Source: Streptomyces liliiviolaceus (GTDB lineage: Bacteria > Actinomycetota > Actinomycetes > Streptomycetales > Streptomycetaceae). Taken from it: DNA of 64,000 nt. This document shows, piece after piece, positions 24,159 to 32,754 of this stretch. The notes under the pieces are model-generated. The model made no database searches. It saw nothing but the letters and a program-made list of their open reading frames with translations, and was not told the DNA's origin. Within the stretch, counting starts at the first letter, position 1. Every line of letters begins with the position of its first letter. The stretch is taken from assembly GCF_018070025.1 (NCBI RefSeq), contig NZ_JAGPYQ010000001.1, forward strand, positions 868,001 to 932,000. Reading direction: 5' to 3'. Made by a program: the position numbers and the translations under genes.

Positions 24159-25259
24159 TCAGTGGGCGATGTCTCCGTAGCCCTCGATCTCGGCCGGGTT
24201 GCGGGTGCCGGGGCCGGTGTAGCGCGCGGACGGCCGTACGAGGCGGCCGGTGCGCTTCTGCTCCAGGATGTGCGCGGACCAGCCGGCGGTACGGGCGCAC
24301 GTGAACATCGAGGTGAACATGTGCGCCGGGACCTCCGCGAAGTCCAGGACGATGGCGGCCCAGAACTCGACGTTCGTCGCCAGGACGCGGTCCGGGCGGC
24401 GGGCGTGCAGTTCGGCGAGGGCCGCCTTCTCCAGGGCCTCGGCGATCTCGAAGCGTGGGGCTCCCAGTTCCCGTGCGGTGCGGCGGAGCACCCGCGCGCG
24501 CGGGTCCTCGGCGCGGTACACCCGGTGGCCGAAGCCCATCAGGCGCTCGCCCTTGTCGAGGGCCTGCTTGACGAACGCGTCGGCGTCGCCCGTGCGTTCG
24601 ATCTCCTCGATCATGCCGAGGACGCGCGAGGGGGCACCACCGTGCAGCGGCCCCGACATGGCGCCGACGGCACCCGAGAGGGCCGCCGAGACGTCCGCGC
24701 CGGTGGAGGCGATGACGCGGGCGGTGAACGTGGACGCGTTCATGCCGTGCTCGGCGGCGCTGGTCCAGTAGGCGTCGACCGCCGCCACGTGCTTGGGGTC
24801 GGGCTCGCCGCGCCAGCGGATCATGAAGCGTTCGACGACGGACTGCGCCTTGTCGATCTCCCGCTGCGGGACCATCGGCAGGCCCTGGCCGCGGGCGGAC
24901 TGGGCGACGTACGACAGGGCCATGACGGCGGCGCGGGCGAGGTCCGCGCGCGCCTGCTTCTCGTCGATGTCGAGGAGCGGTTTGAGGCCCCAGACGGGGG
25001 CGAGCATGGCGAGCGCGGACTGGACGTCCACGCGGATGTCACCGGAGTGGACGGGGATCGGGAACGGCTCGGCGGGCGGCAGGCCGGGGTTGAACGCTCC
25101 GTCCACGAGCAGCCCCCAGACGTTGCCGAAGGAGACGTGGCCGACCAGATCCTCGATGTCGACGCCCCGGTACCGCAGGGCGCCGCCCTCCTTGTCCGGT
25201 TCGGCGATCTCCGTCTCGAAAGCGACGACTCCCTCAAGTCCGGGTACGAAGTCGGACAT
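24159..25259 (-). CDS. Citrate synthase-family enzyme (short actinobacterial form)
   Basis: 366 residues; condenses acetyl-CoA (or propionyl-CoA) with oxaloacetate. Catalytic region residues are visible: SGPLHGGAPSRVLGM, GFGHRVYRAEDPRARVLRR and the Asp in IVLDFAEVPAHMFTSMFTC. The length and the start SDFVPGLEGVVAFETEIAEP are typical of citrate synthase 2 or methylcitrate synthase-like proteins and shorter than the main 430-residue GltA. ATG at 25259 is chosen with GAGGAG eight bases upstream. It is divergent from pdxH. Citrate versus 2-methylcitrate specificity cannot be decided by eye. Confidence 0.93.
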   Translation of the reverse strand: MSDFVPGLEGVVAFETEIAEPDKEGGALRYRGVDIEDLVGHVSFGNVWGLLVDGAFNPGLPPAEPFPIPVHSGDIRVDVQSALAMLAPVWGLKPLLDIDEKQARADLARAAVMALSYVAQSARGQGLPMVPQREIDKAQSVVERFMIRWRGEPDPKHVAAVDAYWTSAAEHGMNASTFTARVIASTGADVSAALSGAVGAMSGPLHGGAPSRVLGMIEEIERTGDADAFVKQALDKGERLMGFGHRVYRAEDPRARVLRRTARELGAPRFEIAEALEKAALAELHARRPDRVLATNVEFWAAIVLDFAEVPAHMFTSMFTCARTAGWSAHILEQKRTGRLVRPSARYTGPGTRNPAEIEGYGDIAH

Positions 25260-25558
25260 CAGGCGGCTCCTCATGATGTGTGCGACAGACGATGTGTGGG
25301 ATGTGCGCTGTGCGGGGTGAGCTGTGCGAGGGGTGGGTGGTGCGGTGTCCTTGTGGGTGCGAGCGTGCGGTTACGCGGTCGCCTCTTGGACTCGCGGTCC
25401 GTACGTCACTCCGGTCATGCCCCGTGCGGTCGGCGGTCACCCAACCTCTTGACAGCTGGACGATATCCCTTGGTGTCACCTTTGGGGAGAGTACGCGGCA
25501 CTCAGTGCCAGTCAGTGATGAAGCCCACGCCCGCCGACGAGTACGGCAGGATGACCGG

Positions 25559-26248
25559 GTGACCGACAGTGACCCCCTTCTCGGCCCCCCGCTCGACCCC
25601 GCGTCGATGCGCAAGCAGTACCGGGCCGCGGGACTCGACGAGACCGAGCTGGCCGACCACCCCATGGAGCAGTTCGCGCGCTGGTTCGTACAGGCCGCGG
25701 CGCACGGTGAGGCGCTGGGCGGGGTGTACGAGCCGAACGCGATGGTCGTCTCCACGGCGGACGCCGAGGGGCGGCCCAGTTCCCGCACGGTGCTGCTGAA
25801 GCAGTACGACGAGCGGGGGTTCGTCTTCTTCACGAACTACGAGTCCCGCAAGGCGCGCGAGCTGACCGAGAATCCGCACGTGTCGTTGCTCTTCCCGTGG
25901 CATCCGGTGGCGCGGCAGGTCGTCGTCACGGGGACCGCGCGGCGTACGGGGCGGGACGAGACGGCGGCCTACTTCCGTACGCGGCCCCATGGGTCGCAGC
26001 TCGGGGCGTGGGCCAGTGCGCAGTCCTCCGTCGTGTCCTCGCGGGACGAGCTGGACGCGTCGTACGCGGAGCTGGTGGCGCGGTATCCCGAGGGGGAGCA
26101 GGTGCCTGTGCCGCCGCACTGGGGTGGGTTCCGGGTTTCGCCCCGGGCGGTCGAGTTCTGGCAGGGGCGGGAGAATCGGCTGCACGACCGGTTGCGGTAC
26201 GTGGTCCAGGAGGATGGGGTCTGGCGGGTTGAGAGGCTCAGTCCCTGA
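25559..26248 (+). CDS. pdxH: Pyridoxamine/pyridoxine 5'-phosphate oxidase
   Basis: 229 residues; FMN enzyme that makes pyridoxal 5'-phosphate. Family motifs: [12 protein letters not shown] at the start, FMN site [20 protein letters not shown] (about residues 73-92), [36 protein letters not shown] and the C-terminal [15 protein letters not shown] at 25559 follows AGGA by about eight bases; the frame is open further upstream but without family sequence. TTGACA at 25449-25454 is a possible -35 with no good -10 beside it. The stop is followed by four intergenic repeats. Confidence 0.95.
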   Translation: MTDSDPLLGPPLDPASMRKQYRAAGLDETELADHPMEQFARWFVQAAAHGEALGGVYEPNAMVVSTADAEGRPSSRTVLLKQYDERGFVFFTNYESRKARELTENPHVSLLFPWHPVARQVVVTGTARRTGRDETAAYFRTRPHGSQLGAWASAQSSVVSSRDELDASYAELVARYPEGEQVPVPPHWGGFRVSPRAVEFWQGRENRLHDRLRYVVQEDGVWRVERLSP

Positions 26249-26328
26249 GGGGGTGCCCCTCCGACCCCCTCGCGGTAGGGGGTGGCGCCTGGGCATCGGT
26301 TGCGTCCGACCCGCCGTCGTGGCTGGTC

Positions 26329-26460
26329 GCGCAGTTCCCCGCGCCCCTAAAGGCAAAAGATTGCGCCGTTCCCCGCGCCCCTTAAAAGCCAAAGGACTGC
26401 GCCGTTCCCCGCGCCCCTGAAAGACAAAGGCAAAAGACTGCGCCGTTCCCCGCGCCCCTT
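26329..26460. repeat. Four tandem intergenic repeats
   Basis: Copies at 26329-26348, 26362-26382, 26398-26418 and 26439-26460, in the same orientation, with A-rich spacers (AAAGGCAAAAGA type). They lie between convergent pdxH and the TetR gene; the last copy is ten bases past the TetR stop. Confidence 0.9.
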
Positions 26461-26469
26461 GCGGAGGCC

Positions 26470-27084
26470 TCAGCCCAGTGCGTTGTCCAGGATTGCTGCC
26501 CACTGGGTGACCACCCCTGCGCGGCGGGTCGTGTCGTCCGTGAGGAGGTTGGCGAGGCCCAGGCCCCGGGACATGTCCAGGAAGCCCTGGACCGTTTCGC
26601 GGACGCCGGGGCGGGTCTCGTCGGCGTTCAGGAGGTCCACGGCGATGCGATGGGTCTCGCGGCCGACGCGGCCCTCCAGTTCGGTGACGCGGGAGCGCAG
26701 CTGGTCCTCGTTGGAGGCGGCGACCCACAGATGCAGGGCGGCGCGGAACAGAGGACCCGTGTAGAGGTCGACCAGGGCGACGACGACGGCACGACGGTCG
26801 GCCGCGCCCTCGGGGAAGAGGGCGCGCAGCGCGGTGGAGCGTTCCTCGGCGACGTACTCGACGGCCGCCGTGAAGAGGTCCTCGCGGGTCGGGAAGTGGT
26901 GCTGGGCGGCGCCTCGCGACACCCCCGCGCGTTCGGCGACGACGGAGACCGTGGAGCCCGCCCAGCCGCGTTCGGCGAGGCAGGCGACCGCGGCTTCGAG
27001 GAGGCGCTGCCGGGTGGCGCGGCTGCGGTCCTGTTTGGGGACGCGCTCCGCCGGCGCCTGTGCCGCGCCGTTCACCAAACCCAT
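26470..27084 (-). CDS. TetR/AcrR-family repressor
   Basis: 204 residues. HTH at residues about 20-66: RQRLLEAAVACLAERGWAGS, then SVVAERAGVSRGAAQHHFPT. The ligand domain is of the acyl-CoA-responsive type (FLDMSRGLGLANLL). It is the last gene of the eight-gene leftward operon and starts inside the hydratase gene (13-base overlap); GTG at 27075 is an alternative start. It probably represses the operon from a site near 37032-37045 and is released by an acyl-CoA intermediate, as for AtuR and LiuR-like systems; this is inference. Confidence 0.9.
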   Translation of the reverse strand: MGLVNGAAQAPAERVPKQDRSRATRQRLLEAAVACLAERGWAGSTVSVVAERAGVSRGAAQHHFPTREDLFTAAVEYVAEERSTALRALFPEGAADRRAVVVALVDLYTGPLFRAALHLWVAASNEDQLRSRVTELEGRVGRETHRIAVDLLNADETRPGVRETVQGFLDMSRGLGLANLLTDDTTRRAGVVTQWAAILDNALG

Positions 27085-27815
27085 GAGGCATCCCGTCGTT
27101 CGAGGAAGGCGGTCATTCCCTCGCGGGCCTGCGCGGAGGAGAACAGCCGGGCCGAGAGCGCGGTCAGGTCGGCCGCGTCCCGGTCGAAGGTGTCCAGCAC
27201 CTTAGCCGTGAGCAGCCGCTTCGTCTCGGCCAGCCCCTGGGGCGAGGACCGTCGCAGCCCGTCGAGCACCGGCGCGAGTACGTCGTCCACGTCCTCCCCC
27301 GCCGCCCCCGCCACCGTGACGAGGCCGATGCGGGCGGCCTCGGCCGCGTCGAACTTCTCGCCGGTGAGGTAGTAGCGGGCCACCGCGCGCGGGTCGAGGC
27401 GCGGCAGGAGGGGCAGCGAGATCACGGCGGGGGCGACCCCGATGCGTACCTCCGTGAAGGCGAACGTGGCCTCCTGGGAGGCCGCCGCGACGTCGCAGGC
27501 ACCGAGCAGTCCGAGGCCGCCCGCGCGGACGTGTCCGGTGACGCGGGCGACGACCGGCTTGGGCAGTTCGACGATCTGCCGCAGCAGGGCGACGAGCGTG
27601 TCGGGGTGCGGGGGGTCGTTGAGGTCCGCGCCCGCGCTGAAGGTGTTGCCGGTGTGGGTGAGGACGACGGCGCGTACATCACCGTCCTTGCCGGCTTCCG
27701 TCAGCGCGTCCGCCAGATCCGCCACCAGCCGTGCGGAGAGGGCGTTGCGCCGCTCGGGCGCGTCGAGCGCGAGGGTGGTGATCCCGCGCTCGTACGACCG
27801 CCGCACCGTCGTCAT
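27072..27815 (-). CDS. Enoyl-CoA hydratase (methylglutaconyl/isohexenylglutaconyl-CoA type)
   Basis: 247-residue crotonase-fold enzyme. The oxyanion strand reads FSAGADLND and ARVTGHVRAGGLGLLGACDV; the first catalytic Glu is in FTEVRIGVAPAVISLPLLPR. The A-P-A-V-I-S segment resembles 3-methylglutaconyl-CoA and isohexenylglutaconyl-CoA hydratases (LiuC, AtuE), which follow the carboxylase step. The start overlaps the CoA-ligase stop (ATGA) and the end overlaps the TetR gene. The pathway position, after dehydrogenase and carboxylase, agrees with this reading. Confidence 0.9.
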   Translation of the reverse strand: MTTVRRSYERGITTLALDAPERRNALSARLVADLADALTEAGKDGDVRAVVLTHTGNTFSAGADLNDPPHPDTLVALLRQIVELPKPVVARVTGHVRAGGLGLLGACDVAAASQEATFAFTEVRIGVAPAVISLPLLPRLDPRAVARYYLTGEKFDAAEAARIGLVTVAGAAGEDVDDVLAPVLDGLRRSSPQGLAETKRLLTAKVLDTFDRDAADLTALSARLFSSAQAREGMTAFLERRDASWVW

Positions 27816-29379
27816 GCGCGCTCCCGCAGTTCTCGTCGGAGGATCTTCCCGGAGGCCGCCCTGGGCACCGCGTCGAGGAACGTGACGTGCCGGATCTTCT
27901 TGTACGGGGCGACGCGCTCGGCGACGTACTCCATGATCTCCTCCGCCGTGAGGTCCGGCGCGTTGCGCTGACGCACCACGTACGCGTGCGGCCTCTCGTT
28001 GTTGTCGGTGTCGTAGACCCCGATGACGGCCGCGTCGGCGAGGCCGGGGTGCGTCAGCAGGAGGGCTTCGAGTTCGGCGGGGGCCACCTGGAAGCCCTTG
28101 TACTTGATGAGTTCCTTGACCCGGTCGACGACGTACAGCCAGCCGTTCGCGTCGACTGGCCGACGTCCCCGGTGGAGAGCCAGCCGTCGTCGTCGATCAT
28201 CGCGGCCGTCTCGACGGGCCGGCCGAGGTAGCCCTTCATGACCTGGGGGCCGCGGATGACGATCTCGCCGCGTTCGCCGACGCCGAGGTCCTTTCCGGAG
28301 TCGTCCAGGGAGACGATGCGCATCTGCGTCCCGGCGATGAGTTTGCCGACGCTTCCTGGGGGCGGGTTCTTCTCCTCCAGAGGGACCACATGGGTGCCGG
28401 GCGAGAGTTCCGTCATGCCGTACGCCTGGCCGACCGGCGGCAGGCCGAGCCGGCGCGCGCACGCTTCGGCGAGTTCGGCGTCCAGGGGGGCCGCCGCGCT
28501 GATGACGTACTTCAGGGACGACAGGTCGTAGCCCTCGACGGCCGGGTGCTTGGCGAGGGCGAGGACGATCGGCGGGGCCACGTAGAGGCCGGTGATGCGG
28601 TGTTTCTCGATGGCCGCGAGGAACGTGTCGAGGTCGAAGCGCGGCAGCACGACGACGGTGGCGCCCTGCCTGAGGGGTGCGTTCATGAGGGCCGTCAGCC
28701 CGTAGATGTGGAAGAACGGCAGCACGGCGAGGATGCGGTCGCCGGGGCCCATCGGCATGGTGGGCGTCAGCTGCGCGAGGTTGGTGGCGATGTTCCGGTG
28801 GGTGAGCATCACACCCTTGGGGGTGCCGGTCGTCCCCGAGGAGTACGGGAGGGCCGCCACGTCCGTCACCGGGTCGATGTCGATCCGCGGCTCGGGGGCG
28901 GTGGAACCCAGCATGTCGAGCAGCGAGCGGTGCCCTTCCGCCTGGTCGCAGACGAGGATCTCCCGGATGCCGCCCGCGAGTTCGGCCGCCGCGCGGGCCG
29001 TCTCCAGGAGCGGCGACACGGTGACGATCCACTGGGCTCGGCAGTCCCGCAGCTGTTTCGCGAACTCCTCGGGCGTGGCGAGGGGGTGCACGGTGGTGAC
29101 CGACGCCCCCGCGCGCGTGGCGGCGTAGAACGCGGTGGGGAAGGCGACGGTGTTGGGGCTGTGCAGGGCCAGGACGTCGCCCTTGCGGACGCCGAGTTCG
29201 GCGAGCGCGGCGGCGATCCGGCGGTGGAACGTGTCGAGTTGGGCGTAGGTGAGGGTCATGCCGTTCACGCCGTCGATCAGCGCGGGTGCGTCGCCCCGGG
29301 AGGCGGCGCTGCCCAGCACCGCCTCGTGGATGGGTTCTTCGACGGCGGGAACGTCCTCGTACTCGCTGCGGAACACCAT
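27812..29379 (-). pseudogene. 4-coumarate-CoA ligase-like AMP-forming ligase with a frameshift
   Basis: The gene is intact on both sides of one frame change. Residues 1 to about 408 (frame of ATG 29379) include the P-loop YSSGTTGTPKGVMLTH, YGMTELSPGTH and DDGWLSTGDVG. The frame then breaks near 28151-28160, and the expected continuation, VDANGWLYVVDRVKELIKYK through AASGKILRRELRERA, is read one frame over to the stop at 27812. The total of 1568 bases is one short of a whole number of codons for a normal 522-residue ligase. Without the C-terminal domain the enzyme would be inactive. Either a real mutation or a single-base sequencing error. It ends in an ATGA overlap with the hydratase. Confidence 0.88.
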
Positions 29380-29458
29380 GGCGGGCCCTTTCCAGGAGCC
29401 GGAAGTTGCACGGAAGCCGGAGAATATGAGGGAGATGAGGCTGTACGGGAGATGGTGC

Positions 29459-30649
29459 CTAATAGGACTTGGGCAGGCCCAGGGTCTGGTGCGAGACGTA
29501 GTTGAGGATCATCTCCCGGCTGACGGGCGCGATACGGGCCACCCGGGACGCGGTGATGAGCGACGCGAGGCCGAACTCGCCGGTCAGGCCGTTGCCGCCG
29601 AGCGTGTGCACGGACTGGTCGACGGCCTTCACACAGGCCTCCGCCGCCGCGTACTTCGCCATGTTGGCGGCCTCCCCGGCACCCACGTCGTCCCCGGAGT
29701 CGTACAGGAGGGCGGCCTTCTGCATCATCAGGCGGGCGAGTTCGAGGTCGATGTGGGCCTGGGCGAGGGGGTGCGCGATGGCCTGGTGGGCGCCGATGGG
29801 CTCGCGCCACACGGTGCGCTCGCGGGCGTAGACGAGGGCCTTGGAGAGCGCGTAGCGGCCCATGCCGATCGCGAAGGCGGCGGTCATGATGCGCTCGGGG
29901 TTGAGGCCCGCGAAGAGCTGGAGCAGGCCCGCGTCCTCGTCGCCGACGAGCGCGTCGGCGGGCAGGCGTACGTCGTCCAGGGTCAGCTCGAACTGCTTCT
30001 CCGCGCCGTGCAGTTCCATGTCGATCTGCCGCCGCCCGAAGCCGGGCGCGTCGCGGGGGACGATGAACAGGCACGGCTTGAGCTTGCCCGTGCGGGCGTC
30101 CGCCGTGCGGCCGACGACGAGGGTGGCGTCGGCGATGTCGACGCCCGAGATGAACACCTTGCGGCCGGTGAGGATCCAGTCGGCCCGCCCTTCCGGCTGT
30201 CCTGCCGGGCCGTCGGTCGCGCGGCGGGCCGTGGTCGTGATGCGGTGGCTGTTGGAGCCGGCGTCGGGTTCGGTGATGCCGAAGGCCATGGTGCGGGTGC
30301 CGTCGGCGAGGGCCGGGAGCCACTCCCTCTTCTGCTCTTCGGTACCGAAGCGGGCGATCACCGTGCCGCAGATGGCCGGTGAGACCACCATCATGAGCAG
30401 GGGGCAGCCCGCGGCGCCGAGTTCTTCGAGGACTATGGAGAGTTCGGCTATGCCGCCGCCTCCGCCGCCGTGTTCCTCCGGAAGGTTGACGCCGAGGTAG
30501 CCGAGCTTGGCGGCTTCCGCCCACAGTTCTGTGGGGTGGGATTTTTCCGCGATGACCTTGGCGAGGTAGGCGTGGCCGTAGCGGTTGCCGAGGGCGGAGA
30601 CCGCTGCGCGGAGGGTTTTGTGCTCGTCGGATTCCAGGACCGTTGCCAT
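29459..30649 (-). CDS. Acyl-CoA dehydrogenase (AtuD/LiuA-like position)
   Basis: 396 residues with the full fold: NLPEEHGGGGGGIAEL, the flavin strand MAFGITEPDAGSNSHRITTT (about residues 118-137), RKVFISGVDIADATLVVGR and the C-terminal HTLGGNGLTGEFGLASLI. ATG at 30649 has GAGGAG six bases before it; an open frame further upstream runs through repeat DNA and is not coding. In a leucine or acyclic-terpene scheme it would oxidise isovaleryl-CoA or citronellyl-CoA before carboxylation. It is separated by 180 bases of repeat DNA from the biotin carboxylase upstream. Confidence 0.93.
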   Translation of the reverse strand: MATVLESDEHKTLRAAVSALGNRYGHAYLAKVIAEKSHPTELWAEAAKLGYLGVNLPEEHGGGGGGIAELSIVLEELGAAGCPLLMMVVSPAICGTVIARFGTEEQKREWLPALADGTRTMAFGITEPDAGSNSHRITTTARRATDGPAGQPEGRADWILTGRKVFISGVDIADATLVVGRTADARTGKLKPCLFIVPRDAPGFGRRQIDMELHGAEKQFELTLDDVRLPADALVGDEDAGLLQLFAGLNPERIMTAAFAIGMGRYALSKALVYARERTVWREPIGAHQAIAHPLAQAHIDLELARLMMQKAALLYDSGDDVGAGEAANMAKYAAAEACVKAVDQSVHTLGGNGLTGEFGLASLITASRVARIAPVSREMILNYVSHQTLGLPKSY

Positions 30650-30730
30650 GAGGACTCCTCGGGGGGCTCGGGGGGCTCGGGGGGAGGGGGCTGGTGTCGG
30701 GTGGCGGGTGCGGGTGCGTCGTGGCTGGTC

Positions 30731-30831
30731 GCGCAGTTCCCCGCGCCCCTGAAGACAGAGGCAAAGGATTGCGCCGTTCCCCGCGCCCCTGAAAGACAAA
30801 GGCGAAAGATTGCGCCGTTCCCCGCGCCCCT
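30731..30831. repeat. Three intergenic repeats inside the carboxylase operon
   Basis: Copies at 30731-30750, 30770-30790 and 30811-30831. The last overlaps the biotin carboxylase stop: the TAG at 30830-30832 is the edge of the repeat. This is a repeat cluster within, not at the end of, an operon. Confidence 0.9.
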
Positions 30832-32710
30832 AAAGGGGCTCGACCACTGCCAAGAGGGTGCCGACCTCCACCTGTTGGCCCGTGCTCACGCGCAGAGCCG
30901 TCAGTGTGCCTGCCGTCGGGGACGTGATCTTGTGTTCCATCTTCATGGCCTCCAGCCAGATCAGGGGCTGGCCCGACCGGACCGGGGTCCCTTCGGCGAG
31001 GTCTTCCGCCAGGCAGACCACCGTGCCCGGCATGGGGGCCAGGAGGGAGCCGGGGGCATGGTCGGGCTCGGGGGCGGGGAAGCGGGGCAGGGCCGTGAGC
31101 GCGGTGTCGTTCACATGGACCCGGTCGCCGTACCGGGCCACCGCGAACTTGCGGCGTACGCCGGCTATGTCGAGTACGACGAGGTCCGCATCCGCCTGGA
31201 CCACGTGGACGCCGTCGGCGGCCGGGCCCTGCCGGGTGTGCCGGTAGTGGACCTCGTGCTCCTCGCCCGCCACGAGGTAGCGCCTGCTCTGCGGCTGCGA
31301 GGGCAGGTTCCGCCAGCCGCCGCCGAACCGGGAGCGGCCGTGCGCGTCGGCGAGCGCGGCGGCCAGCGGGGCGTACGGGTCCGGGGTCGCCTCGGTGAGG
31401 TCGGCGAGGTGGTGCGCGTAGAACGCCGTGTTCATCCGGGCCGCAGTGAACTCCTCGTGGCGCAGGGAGCGTACGAGGAGGTCGCGGTTGGTGACCGGGC
31501 CGTGGACGGTCGCCCGCTCCAGGGCTCCGGCGAGTCGGCGGATCGCCTCCGCGCGCGTGGGCGCGTGGGCGACGGCCTTGGCGAGCATGGCGTCGTAGTG
31601 GACGCCGATCGTGTCGCCGTCCCCGTAGCCGGTGTCCAGCCGGACGCCGGGTACGGACAGCCGGTGCAGGGTGCCGGTCTGCGGGGCCCAGTCCTGGGCG
31701 GGGTCCTCGGCGTAGAGGCGGGCCTCGACCGCGTGGCCGGACGGGGCCGGCGGGTCGCCGTCGAGGGTGCCGCCCTCGGCGACGCGCAGTTGCAGGGCGA
31801 CCAGGTCCGTCCCGAACACGGCCTCCGTCACAGGGTGTTCGACCTGGAGGCGGGTGTTCATCTCCAGGAAGTGGACACGCTCCTCCCCCGCGCGATCGGC
31901 CGAGACCAGGAACTCCACCGTGCCCGCGCCCGTGTAGGAGATCGTGCGGGCGGCTGCCGTGGCCGCCGAGAGCAGGCGCTGCTCCGTCTCGGGGCCGAGG
32001 CCCGGCGCCGGGGCTTCCTCGATGACCTTCTGGTGGCGGCGCTGGAGGGAGCAGTCGCGGGTGCCGAGCGCCCACACCGTGCCGTGGCCGTCGGCGACGA
32101 TCTGCACCTCGACGTGGCGCGCGTGCTCGACGTACGGCTCGACGAAGACCGTGCCGTCCCCGAAGGCGCTCTGGGCCTCCGCGGAGGCTGCCGCCAACTC
32201 ATCCTTCAGGTGGACGAGTTCGCGGACGACCCGCATGCCGCGTCCGCCGCCGCCCGCCGACGCCTTCACCAGGACCGGCAGATCCTTCGCGGTCACGGCG
32301 TCCGGGTCCAGGGGCGCGAGCAGCGGCACCCCGGCGGCGGCCATCAGCTCCTTGGCGCGGGTCTTGGAGGCCATCGCCCCGATCGCCTCGGGGGACGGGC
32401 CGACCCAGACGAGGCCCGCGTCGAGGACGGCCCGCGCGAAGTCGGCGTTCTCGGAGAGGAAGCCGTAACCGGGGTGGACGGCGTCGGCGCCCGCCGCGAC
32501 GGCGGCCTTCACGATCAGCTCGCCGCGCAGGTACGTCTCGGCGGGCGAGCTGCCCGGCAGGCGTACGGCGGAATCGGCCACGCGCGCGTGGAGGGCGTCC
32601 GCGTCGGCGTCCGAGTACACGGCGACCGTACGGATGCCCAGCTCGTGGCAGGTGCGGAAGACACGGCAGGCGATCTCGCCGCGGTTGGCGACCAGCAGAC
32701 TCGCAATCAT
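30830..32710 (-). CDS. Acyl-CoA carboxylase alpha subunit (biotin carboxylase plus biotin carrier)
   Basis: 626 residues. The biotin carboxylase domain carries LLVANRGEIACRVFRTCHEL, the glycine-rich ATP loop KASAGGGGRGMRVVREL (about residues 144-160) and HFLEMNTRLQVEHPVTE. The C-terminal carrier has the biotin lysine in WLEAMKMEHKITSPTAG. A middle domain links them as in MccA, PccA and AtuF. It makes carboxybiotin from ATP and bicarbonate for the adjacent carboxyltransferase. ATG at 32710 is preceded by GAGAGG. The spacer to the upstream gene is a short tandem repeat (32711-32754). Confidence 0.95.
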   Translation of the reverse strand: MIASLLVANRGEIACRVFRTCHELGIRTVAVYSDADADALHARVADSAVRLPGSSPAETYLRGELIVKAAVAAGADAVHPGYGFLSENADFARAVLDAGLVWVGPSPEAIGAMASKTRAKELMAAAGVPLLAPLDPDAVTAKDLPVLVKASAGGGGRGMRVVRELVHLKDELAAASAEAQSAFGDGTVFVEPYVEHARHVEVQIVADGHGTVWALGTRDCSLQRRHQKVIEEAPAPGLGPETEQRLLSAATAAARTISYTGAGTVEFLVSADRAGEERVHFLEMNTRLQVEHPVTEAVFGTDLVALQLRVAEGGTLDGDPPAPSGHAVEARLYAEDPAQDWAPQTGTLHRLSVPGVRLDTGYGDGDTIGVHYDAMLAKAVAHAPTRAEAIRRLAGALERATVHGPVTNRDLLVRSLRHEEFTAARMNTAFYAHHLADLTEATPDPYAPLAAALADAHGRSRFGGGWRNLPSQPQSRRYLVAGEEHEVHYRHTRQGPAADGVHVVQADADLVVLDIAGVRRKFAVARYGDRVHVNDTALTALPRFPAPEPDHAPGSLLAPMPGTVVCLAEDLAEGTPVRSGQPLIWLEAMKMEHKITSPTAGTLTALRVSTGQQVEVGTLLAVVEPL

Positions 32711-32754
32711 GGGGCCTCTCACATCACTCACGCCCGTCACATCACTCACGCCTC
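32711..32754 (-). repeat. Short tandem repeat in the carboxylase spacer
   Basis: On the coding strand GGCGTGAGTGATGTGA occurs twice in 44 bases between the carboxyltransferase stop and the biotin carboxylase ATG. It contains several GTG/ATG triplets and the ribosome site of the next gene lies at its end. Confidence 0.75.

Noticed and set aside
29277..32075. 932-codon minus-strand frame across the carboxylase and dehydrogenase genes
   Set aside because: Runs through the intergenic repeats and two real genes in another frame; Arg/Pro/Gly-rich shadow.
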